DNA from: Bacillota bacterium
GTDB lineage: Bacteria; Bacillota; Clostridia; Lachnospirales; Lachnospiraceae
Direction: 5' to 3'
Length of the DNA stretch: 54,542 bases
Assembly (NCBI GenBank): GCA_023411225.1
Contig: JAEYPA010000040.1
Coordinates: forward strand, 1-54,542
A program made the translations under genes and the position numbers. Shown here piece after piece: positions 47,709 through 54,542 of this stretch (position 1 is its first letter; the number at the start of each line of letters is the position of its first letter). The notes under the pieces are model-generated. The model was not told where the DNA came from. It did not search any database and saw only the letters and a list, made by a program, of their open reading frames with translations.

Positions 47709-49766
47709 CTATATTGCTCCTTCCTCTATCATATCCTGTAAGGTTTTTTTAACCATATCTTTTGCTTGCTCCATGGTACAGTTCTCTAACTGAGCCCCGG
47801 CAACCGTCATATGACCTCCACCACCTAAGCGTTCCATTACGATTTGTACATTCATATCATCAATGGAACGAGCGCTAATATAAATCTTATTATTGAAATG
47901 AGTTAACACAAAGCTAGCTTTAATACCAACAATATTAAGTAGCTCATTAGCTACCTGAGCTCCTAACACAGTAGGGCTATCTACCCCTTCACTTGCACTG
48001 ACTGCAATGGCATATTGATTTAAGAATACCTCTGCTCCACTTAAAGCTTCCGCCTTTTTAATGTAATCCACCATATCGGAACGGAGGGATTTGCGAACTC
48101 TCGTTACATCCGCTCCACTTCTTCTTAAAAATGCAGCTGCTTCAAATGTCCTTACTCCGGTCTTTACTAAAAAGTTGTTGGTATCAATGACCATACCAGA
48201 ATACATGGCATCCGCCTCTATTGGCTTCACTTTTAGGTTGTCATCGGTATATTGTAGAATCTCCGCTACCATTTCACAGGTAGAGGATGCATATGGCTCA
48301 ATATAGGATAACACTGCATTCTGCACCCCTTCACCAGTCTGACGGTGATGGTCGAGTACAACTATAGTTCTGGTCATATTTAGTAGGTCCGGACACTCTG
48401 TATAGCTTGGTCGATTTACATCTACTATCACAAGAAGAGTATTCTCATTAGTTACCTCTAAGGCTCTGCTACTATTTAAAAACATATCCTCTTCATATTC
48501 CGGATTGTTTATAAATCTTGAGATAATTGGACGAACACTTTTGGTAATCTCATTAATAACAATATAGGCGCGTTTATTCAAGGTCTTTGCCACACGATAG
48601 ATACCTATAGCTGCGCCAAAGGAGTCCACATCCCCTATGGCATGTCCCATAATTACCACGTTGTCCTTGCCTTCAATCAACTCTCTAAGGGCATGGGCCT
48701 TTACTCTAGCCTTAACACGGGTATTCTTCTCTACCTGCATGCTCTTGCCACCATAATACTGAATCTTATCTCCCTCTTTGACTACTACCTGGTCTCCACC
48801 ACGCCCCAAAGCCAGGTCAATGGCTGCACGAGCATTTTCATAGCCCTTCAGATAAGTATCTGCATTTACACCAAGTCCCATACTTAAGGTAACTGCCATA
48901 TCATTACCAATATTGACTCCTCTTACCTCATCTAATAAGGAGAATCTGCTGTTCTGTAGCTGAGGAAGATATTTTCGTTTAAATATCACAATGTATTTAT
49001 CCTTCTCCAGCTTTTTAATTATGGCATCTATGCTTTGCATATGCTTGTTAATCTTTCTATCAACCAGAGCAATTAACAAGGATCGTCTAACCTCATCAAT
49101 ACTCTCAAGAGCTTCTTCATAATTATCAATATAAAGAAGACCAACAACAAGTCTCTGCTCTTGATTTTCCTTTATATAGGTCTTTATTAATGTCTCATCT
49201 ATCAGATAAATGGTAAAAAGAGAATCATTTCCCACTCCTGTAGTGTAGCTTTGTTCAATATTCATATCTGAGCTATCGAATACTCCTGTTTCTACACTTC
49301 TAATAATAGCCTTATAGTCTTTATCATCTAAGACAACATGTTTTTCCACATCCATCTCTGTGGTCGGAAACATATTGCGATAAATATCTGGAAATATATT
49401 GGTGATACTCTTTCTTGCAGCTTTCTCATCCTGGATAATGTCAATAAATTCATCATTGGCCCATAGCAAATGACCCTCTTGGTCTAAAACACCATAAGGT
49501 ACAACCAACTGCTTTAATAGTTTATTCTGAACACTGTTATAATTGGCGGAATATTGCACAATCTCTCGCAAAATAGTTGCTCTTTTACTAAAATAGATTG
49601 CTAATGCCAAAATTAGGTATAGCCCTGCATAAATAGACATAATAAGACCAGCATCTGAATTCACCATAAAGATACTGATTGTCATACCTACTATTATTAT
49701 TGATAAATAAACTGGCCACCTTAAATACGCCTTCAGGGAACCTGTTAATTTTGCTTTTGGTTTCAT
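47709..49766 (-). CDS. gdpP: Cyclic-di-AMP phosphodiesterase GdpP
   Basis: 685 residues. Two N-terminal membrane helices (about 15-60), a PAS-like domain (about 85-160), a degenerate GGDEF domain (about 175-305) and a C-terminal DHH-DHHA1 phosphodiesterase (about 345-680) with GHAIGDVDSFGAA, VVLDHHRQ and GGGGHMTVAGA. It degrades c-di-AMP and thereby affects osmolyte uptake, cell-wall stress and beta-lactam tolerance. The first DHH motif reads IGDVDS, an acceptable form of the usual PDxDS. AGGTAAGG precedes the ATG. First gene of gdpP-rplI-dnaB. Confidence 0.95.
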   Translation of the reverse strand: MKPKAKLTGSLKAYLRWPVYLSIIIVGMTISIFMVNSDAGLIMSIYAGLYLILALAIYFSKRATILREIVQYSANYNSVQNKLLKQLVVPYGVLDQEGHLLWANDEFIDIIQDEKAARKSITNIFPDIYRNMFPTTEMDVEKHVVLDDKDYKAIIRSVETGVFDSSDMNIEQSYTTGVGNDSLFTIYLIDETLIKTYIKENQEQRLVVGLLYIDNYEEALESIDEVRRSLLIALVDRKINKHMQSIDAIIKKLEKDKYIVIFKRKYLPQLQNSRFSLLDEVRGVNIGNDMAVTLSMGLGVNADTYLKGYENARAAIDLALGRGGDQVVVKEGDKIQYYGGKSMQVEKNTRVKARVKAHALRELIEGKDNVVIMGHAIGDVDSFGAAIGIYRVAKTLNKRAYIVINEITKSVRPIISRFINNPEYEEDMFLNSSRALEVTNENTLLVIVDVNRPSYTECPDLLNMTRTIVVLDHHRQTGEGVQNAVLSYIEPYASSTCEMVAEILQYTDDNLKVKPIEADAMYSGMVIDTNNFLVKTGVRTFEAAAFLRRSGADVTRVRKSLRSDMVDYIKKAEALSGAEVFLNQYAIAVSASEGVDSPTVLGAQVANELLNIVGIKASFVLTHFNNKIYISARSIDDMNVQIVMERLGGGGHMTVAGAQLENCTMEQAKDMVKKTLQDMIEEGAI

Positions 49767-49824
49767 CCTTACCTCTCCTGTATTCTGTTTGGTAATACAC
49801 GTACATCATAACGGACTATTTATT

Positions 49825-49853
49825 ATTATATCATTTTTACGTAGGAGTGAAAA
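49825..49853 (-). promoter_or_regulatory. Promoter of gdpP-rplI-dnaB
   Basis: Minus strand: TTTTCA (49848-49853), 17-base spacer ending TGA, TATAAT (49825-49830). Extended -10 form. Confidence 0.6.
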
Positions 49854-49888
49854 GCACTAATTATATATGGGAGTTTTGTTAGGGAGTT

Positions 49889-49916
49889 TTGTTATTTTCT
49901 CGATATTTCTTATATT
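49889..49916 (+). promoter_or_regulatory. Candidate promoter of the Ig-like surface protein
   Basis: TTGTTA (49889-49894), 16-base spacer, TATATT (49911-49916), about 80 bases before the TTG start. Confidence 0.5.
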
Positions 49917-49995
49917 TTAGTAGCTATATGTCGAAGTAAGTACTAGAATTAATTTATACAAGCATATTTATCAATTACTACAAGGGGGATTCACT

Positions 49996-51690
49996 TTGAG
50001 AACAAAAATAAAACATGGTTGTTATCTGATACTTGGGATTATCTCCATTGTCACAATACTTACTGCGTTACCACTACAAACTGCGCAAGGAGCTGTAAAA
50101 CTTAATACCAAAAGTGTTAACCTACAAAAAGGTGACAAATATACTCTTAAAATCACAGGAACTAAACAAAGGGTAACTTGGTACACCTCCAAGTCCAAAG
50201 TGGCCACCGTAAGAGGCGGTGTCATCACAGCGAAAAATGCCGGAACAACCTATATAACAGCAAAAATAGGACGTAGAAAATATGTCTGCAAGGTGACAGT
50301 TCATAATTGTAAGATAAACACTACTCATGTCATTATGACAAAAGGAAAAACTTTTACATTGAAGGTAACAGGTTCTTTAAAAAAGCCTAAATATAAATCC
50401 AACAACACTTCCATTGCTACCGTAGACAAAAATACCGGTAAGATTACCGCCAAAAAAACCGGTACAACGAAGATTATGGTTACAGCAGGTTCAAAGAAGT
50501 TCCAGGTTACTGTTCAAATTGAATCTCCTAAGTTAAGTAAGACCTCTTTAACATTGAATCGTAACCTTAACTTCTCCTTGAAATTATATACAAAAAGGGC
50601 CGTGAAATGGTCCTCTTCCAATCCTTCCATAGCCACCGTCAACAGTAACGGCAAGATTACTGCCATCAGTAGTGGAACAACCACAATTAGTGCCAAAATC
50701 AGTGACAAAACCTTCTTTTGTAAAGTGAGTGTAAGAACACCAACCATTGTAAACTGGCCTTCCACGATTACCGTTGGATTAGGAAAAGCTATCAGCTATT
50801 CGCTCATAGTAGGAGATGGTTTCTCCATTACTTCAAAAGAGGATTACATTACAAAAAAACTCACTCCTCAAAACTATTCTGTGGGTGACCAATTAGCAGT
50901 AACCTTTACCGGAGATTCTGTGGGTAGTGAACTTATTACTCTTAAGGATACTAATGGTTTAAAAAGAGACATAAAGATTCAGGTAACTGGCAATGTTCTT
51001 CCGGCTTCCTATGATTACAAGACGATAAATAATACCTCTATAAATAGTTTTCAGGTCTATCGGGGTACTGGTTCTTTACCATGGATCAACATAAAAGGAT
51101 CTGTAACCTACCGTAGTGTAAAAAAGTTGGACTCCCTATATATAGCTTATAATTTTTATAATAAGTCCAACCAAATTATAAAATCCTTCTACTATCCAAT
51201 TAATACTCCTATAAAAGACAAAGTTTATACATTCAACCACTCTTTCAATGGTTCTAGTGAAAAATGGACTTCTTTGGTATCCTATGCAAAAGTGACCTAT
51301 GTAGATGGAATCCTGCCAGCCAATTTGGCTAATAGCACTGTAACCAATAGTCTAGTTTCCTCAGTAAGCAACATATTTACTGAGCTCTCCGTCAAAGATA
51401 ACTCTTTTAAGTTGTCTTACTCTGGAAACCATGCTTTTCAATATAATATTCACTATTTCTTTAACACACAGTATTCGGGCACAGAATCCGGTAGCTTTTA
51501 TTACTATTTTGAGTTTTATGACAAAAATGGACAACTTATTGGATCAAGACAAGAGTATGTAAGAGAAGTATATTACGATAAGGGGCAGGCTCAGCCAATC
51601 GTCGGTACACTTAACAATGTAGCAGGAAGTGTAACATACGGAGAAATTGCTTCTGTAAAAATGATAATAGACAAATCCCCTCTTAAATAA
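49996..51690 (+). CDS. Secreted protein with bacterial Ig-like (BIG2) repeats
   Basis: 564 residues beginning at TTG, seven bases after AAGGGGG. A signal peptide (about 1-33) ends near TAQGA. Three BIG2-type repeats follow (about 34-105, 106-175, 178-248), each with an SxxxATV...GxITAxxxGTT pattern. The remaining 310 residues are beta-rich and of no family I recognise. No LPXTG or C-terminal membrane anchor is seen, so it is probably released or loosely wall bound. It is convergent with another secreted protein at 51808. Confidence 0.85.
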   Translation: MRTKIKHGCYLILGIISIVTILTALPLQTAQGAVKLNTKSVNLQKGDKYTLKITGTKQRVTWYTSKSKVATVRGGVITAKNAGTTYITAKIGRRKYVCKVTVHNCKINTTHVIMTKGKTFTLKVTGSLKKPKYKSNNTSIATVDKNTGKITAKKTGTTKIMVTAGSKKFQVTVQIESPKLSKTSLTLNRNLNFSLKLYTKRAVKWSSSNPSIATVNSNGKITAISSGTTTISAKISDKTFFCKVSVRTPTIVNWPSTITVGLGKAISYSLIVGDGFSITSKEDYITKKLTPQNYSVGDQLAVTFTGDSVGSELITLKDTNGLKRDIKIQVTGNVLPASYDYKTINNTSINSFQVYRGTGSLPWINIKGSVTYRSVKKLDSLYIAYNFYNKSNQIIKSFYYPINTPIKDKVYTFNHSFNGSSEKWTSLVSYAKVTYVDGILPANLANSTVTNSLVSSVSNIFTELSVKDNSFKLSYSGNHAFQYNIHYFFNTQYSGTESGSFYYYFEFYDKNGQLIGSRQEYVREVYYDKGQAQPIVGTLNNVAGSVTYGEIASVKMIIDKSPLK

Positions 51691-51711
51691 GAATAATTTC
51701 GATCTAATAAC

Positions 51712-51775
51712 AAATGCTCCCTCCTAAGAATCAAGTGATTTATTATTTCACTTAACTGCCTAGAAGGGAGCATTT
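51712..51775. terminator. Bidirectional terminator between two secreted-protein genes
   Basis: AAATGCTCCCT (51712-51722) pairs with AGGGAGCATTT (51765-51775), with an inner AAGTGA/TCACTT stem. Confidence 0.85.
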
Positions 51776-51807
51776 TAGGGCATTCGCCTCTATTCAATCT
51801 ATATCTA

Positions 51808-53283
51808 TTATTTCGACCATTTAATCGTATAATTACCTGTACTTTGTTTGTCCTTATTTTGCACTACTATATAATAAGTTCCCTTTTTTAACTTATTTTT
51901 AGTGATACCCTTTTTAAATTTAAGGTTAATAGACTTCGCAGATTTACTAATAATGGCGGAACCAATCTTTTTCTTTAGCTTTTTGTCGCTATAAACATTT
52001 ACCACAATTCCACCAGAAGATACATTCCCGGCTATTTTTAAATTTACTTTCTGACTTTTTGTCACACTAATCTTATAATAATCTTTCTGGCTCTCTCCTG
52101 ATATTACTAATCCAGATGCAGATTTGTTCTTCTTAACGGATACAGCTTTTGAAAGTTTAGTACCACTCTTCTCTTTTAGTACATTTAGGGAATAATTAAT
52201 CCCAAACATTTTCTGGTCACTACGCACTCTAAGGTAATACGTTGCATTCTTCTTAACAGCAAAAATCACCTTACTATCATTTTTGGAACCATCCTTCAAC
52301 GTGCATTCCTTTGTCAATGCCTTTTTCTTACTATTGCATAGTGCTACAAATCCCTTAAGCTTTCCTTCCGTACTTATTGTGATTGAACCTGTATTATTCG
52401 GTTTCACCTTAACGTAATAATACAAATTCTTATTCACTGGGAAGAACCCATAGCTACCCACTGATTTCAAAGTCTCACTTGGTGTAAAAGAATAGGCTAC
52501 CACAAAAGTCTCGCTGGAAGCATTACACCATATGTAGTAAGTACCCTTCTTTACTTGGAAAGTGTTGATATATATATTGGAGGCATTCAGTATACCTGCT
52601 CCATTTTTTATAGGCACTTTTTTACTATTACATAATTTCACATTAATAGACTTTGTTCCCAAAAGAATAGAGCCTGTACCAGCAAAATTAATATCTCCAT
52701 CCTTTGGCACTACTATCTTTAAATAGGTCCCGCGAGCAGATTTTAAAATCTCTGTGGCAGTATCTGGCGCTAGTGTGCGGTCATTACTACTGGCAAATCT
52801 GAACATAATGGTTCCTTTGTTTTCGAAATTCAGTGGATCTGTGGTCTTTTTTAAATAGGTACATAGCCTTAAGTAATAGGTCCCTGGTGTAACATGGACT
52901 CCGTCTGATGACATCCAATCATTCGTGTCATCCATAAAGAATAAAAGATACTCTTTTGTGTACTCTTTGGTACAAGCAGCATCTAAATAAAGTTCTCCCT
53001 CAAGTGCCTCAGCTTTAACCGAGTCCATTATGTATCCATCAATATATAACATTCCCTCAGTAGATACTTTAATCGGAATAACACGGCCGTAAATGCTATA
53101 TCCATCTTCATCTAACCCAAGGTAATCAGCCTGATTATAAGAGAAATCGTAATCCTTATATTCATATGTAGGTATGATGGTAGATACCGGTTTTCCTTTG
53201 CTTGTCAAGGTACTGGCAAAAGTAGGTACACACATTATGCAAACCAATAGGGCAACCCATAATAATACGAAACGTTTCTTCAT
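51808..53283 (-). CDS. Secreted protein with pre-peptidase C-terminal-like repeats
   Basis: 491 residues from ATG at 53283, which has GGAGG five bases upstream; a start 12 bases earlier would include that site. A signal peptide spans about 1-24 (LLVCIMCVPTFAS). The rest consists of several beta-sandwich units, each ending in a GTYYxxV-type strand (GTYYLRL, GTYYIWC, ATYYLRV, GTYYIVVQ). That is the look of pre-peptidase C-terminal (PPC) domains, which bind carbohydrate or protein. No protease or hydrolase domain is present. It is lysine rich towards the end. Function unknown. Confidence 0.8.
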   Translation of the reverse strand: MKKRFVLLWVALLVCIMCVPTFASTLTSKGKPVSTIIPTYEYKDYDFSYNQADYLGLDEDGYSIYGRVIPIKVSTEGMLYIDGYIMDSVKAEALEGELYLDAACTKEYTKEYLLFFMDDTNDWMSSDGVHVTPGTYYLRLCTYLKKTTDPLNFENKGTIMFRFASSNDRTLAPDTATEILKSARGTYLKIVVPKDGDINFAGTGSILLGTKSINVKLCNSKKVPIKNGAGILNASNIYINTFQVKKGTYYIWCNASSETFVVAYSFTPSETLKSVGSYGFFPVNKNLYYYVKVKPNNTGSITISTEGKLKGFVALCNSKKKALTKECTLKDGSKNDSKVIFAVKKNATYYLRVRSDQKMFGINYSLNVLKEKSGTKLSKAVSVKKNKSASGLVISGESQKDYYKISVTKSQKVNLKIAGNVSSGGIVVNVYSDKKLKKKIGSAIISKSAKSINLKFKKGITKNKLKKGTYYIVVQNKDKQSTGNYTIKWSK

Positions 53284-53311
53284 ACAAACCTCCAATTTGT
53301 TTTGTTGTTAA

Positions 53312-53340
53312 ATTATACTATATATTTCTATATTGTTCAA
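53312..53340 (-). promoter_or_regulatory. Promoter of the PPC-repeat secreted protein
   Basis: Minus strand: TTGAAC (53335-53340), 17-base spacer, TATAAT (53312-53317). Confidence 0.7.
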
Positions 53341-53395
53341 ATACTTAGTATATTTTACATTTTTATACGGTATAACAAAAGACTTTTGCTTGCAG

Positions 53396-53415
53396 AGCCT
53401 GAACCAGCCTGAACC
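53396..53415. repeat. Short tandem repeat
   Basis: AGCCTGAACC occurs twice in direct succession (53396-53405, 53406-53415), followed by a degenerate third unit. It lies in the gap between cheB and the PPC-repeat gene and downstream of both reading directions of cheB. No role assigned. Confidence 0.5.
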
Positions 53416-53514
53416 AACCAGAACACCCAAATTTAATTATCCTTGAAACTGCTATAATGACATAATAATACAGATCATGTCTATATCTCCAATGCCATTG
53501 ACTTGTTCTAAACT

Positions 53515-54498
53515 TCACCCTTTTAGCAGTTTAACCAATAGCGATGGAATCCCGTCTAGCGAAGATTGCTGTTCAACTGCTCCAATTTCAAACGCCTCCT
53601 TTGGCATACCATAAACAATAGCTGAATCTTCATCCTGCCCAATTGTTCTTGCTCCTTGTCGTCTCATTGATAATAATCCTTTTGCACCATCAGTCCCCAT
53701 ACCGGTTAATATAATCCCAATGGCTGAGTGCTTCGCTTCTTTTGCAACAGATTCAAACAAGACATCTACACTTGGACAATGACCATTTACTCGCTCACTC
53801 TGAAAACATTCCACCTGATAGTGTTCTCCCACTTTTTTTATCCTCATATGCTGATTACCAGGGGCAATCAATACTTTACCTGTCTCCACACAATCCCCTG
53901 TTACGGCTTCCTTCACATAAAAGGAAGTACTTTGATTTAAACTTTCTGCAAACATTGCAGAGAAAACAGGAGGTATGTGCTGTACAATAACAATTCCGGG
54001 GATACTTGCTGACATCATCTGTAACATTTGAGATACAGCCTGGGTTCCACCAGTCGAGGAGCCAATGGCAATTATTTGATAAGAATTTTTTTTCTTCCAC
54101 TGTGATACATTAGCCATAGAAGCAATTTTAACTTTCATTAAAAGCTCAGTGAGGAAGGATTCCACTGATTGTGTTGCTCGAATATCCGGTTTATGAACAA
54201 AATCTACAGCTCCCGTATTCATAACCTCAAAATCATCCCTACTCATGGAACTCACAATAACCACAGGAAGAGGAAACTGAGGCATCAACTTACTTACAAA
54301 TTCAAGTCCACTCATTTTCGGCATTTCAATATCACAGGTTAGCACATCAGGTTCCAATTCAAGTATTCTATCTCGTGCCTCATAAGGATCTGATGCCATG
54401 CCAACCACCTCAATGGAAGGGTCCAAAGCAAGCCCTTTTGCAATGAGTTGCTGAAACAGTGTACTGTCATCAATCACTAACACTCTGATTTTCTTCAT
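53515..54498 (-). CDS. cheB: Chemotaxis protein-glutamate methylesterase CheB
   Basis: 327 residues. The N-terminal receiver (1-120) has the acid pair Asp10/Asp11 and phosphoacceptor Asp56 (LTCDIEMPKMSG), all intact. The C-terminal methylesterase has the Ser motif AIGSSTGG, His in VQHIPP and Asp in GMGTDGAKG. It removes methyl groups from chemoreceptors at the membrane when phosphorylated by CheA. AGGAAGGA lies before the ATG. Other chemotaxis genes may lie beyond the right edge. Confidence 0.95.
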   Translation of the reverse strand: MKKIRVLVIDDSTLFQQLIAKGLALDPSIEVVGMASDPYEARDRILELEPDVLTCDIEMPKMSGLEFVSKLMPQFPLPVVIVSSMSRDDFEVMNTGAVDFVHKPDIRATQSVESFLTELLMKVKIASMANVSQWKKKNSYQIIAIGSSTGGTQAVSQMLQMMSASIPGIVIVQHIPPVFSAMFAESLNQSTSFYVKEAVTGDCVETGKVLIAPGNQHMRIKKVGEHYQVECFQSERVNGHCPSVDVLFESVAKEAKHSAIGIILTGMGTDGAKGLLSMRRQGARTIGQDEDSAIVYGMPKEAFEIGAVEQQSSLDGIPSLLVKLLKG

Positions 54499-54542
54499 AC
54501 TCTATTCCTTCCTGTAAACAGCAGGCATTACATATTTATAAT

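Noticed and set aside
49929..49935. TGTCGAA, a possible Spo0A box (also at 23387-23393)
   Set aside because: A 7-base match is expected by chance in this length of DNA, and neither site overlaps a recognised promoter in a telling way.
1..54542. CRISPR array, prophage, insertion sequence or integron
   Set aside because: No regularly spaced repeats, transposase, integrase or phage structural genes were found; gene order and composition look like core chromosome.

Overview
The window is a low-GC Firmicutes chromosome segment with ordinary housekeeping genes, no prophage, no transposase and no rRNA or tRNA. The gene content (spoVG, mecA, a dnaD-like gene with a dnaI-like gene, gdpP-rplI-dnaB, Rnf complex, glgC/glgD pair, pyruvate formate-lyase) fits an anaerobic, probably spore-forming Clostridia, most likely a Lachnospiraceae related to Lachnoclostridium or Anaerocolumna. 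The family-level placement is inference from gene content; no database was searched.

Layout. 1-1801 (minus): the rpmG-secE-nusG-rplK-rplA translation/transcription operon from a clear sigma-A promoter, with two similar RNA hairpins before rplK and rplA. 1860-6294 (minus): a response regulator whose receiver lacks the phosphorylated Asp, an HD-GYP protein, a LacI-type repressor and a small membrane protein. 6481-11707 (minus): the complete rnfCDGEAB operon for a ferredoxin:NAD+ oxidoreductase ion pump. 11958-21126 (minus): one carbohydrate operon running deoC, sugar permease, binding lipoprotein, a permease fused to a two-domain ATPase, FGGY kinase, SDR dehydrogenase, DapA-family aldolase; a divergent DeoR-type regulator follows at 21515. 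22461-26355 (minus): a transglutaminase-like protein, spoVG, and glgC-glgD. 26563-31912 (plus): murC, a cluster of DnaA-box-like 9-mers, dnaD-like and dnaI-like genes, and a PRPP-synthetase-family gene. 31936-36213 (minus): a class A penicillin-binding protein, a membrane-spanning SMC-like ATPase and a small unknown. 36638-37426 (plus): mecA. 37580-41811: a DUF1858 protein divergent from a pyruvate formate-lyase operon and a ferredoxin. 42035-45763: a MerR regulator divergent from an XRE/TPR regulator with an ABC exporter. 45876-49766 (minus): gdpP-rplI-dnaB. 49996-53283: two convergent secreted proteins. 53515-54498: cheB.

The most striking item is the pyruvate formate-lyase operon (38109-41523). 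The catalytic chain stops exactly where the glycyl-radical domain should begin. That domain, with its RVSGYAVNF radical loop, is a free-standing 78-residue protein encoded downstream with its own strong ribosome binding site. Between them lies a 66-residue protein that resembles the first half of the radical domain but lacks the radical glycine. The activase gene starts one base after the radical-domain stop. Core plus radical domain add to 758 residues, the length of a normal one-chain enzyme, so this looks like a genuine multi-subunit (split) glycyl-radical enzyme rather than a sequencing error. Other unusual points are the permease-ATPase fusion in a sugar operon of unknown substrate, the DnaA-box cluster at a replication-loader operon, the phosphorylation-dead receiver, and the Cys/Ala/Lys-rich tail on RnfE.
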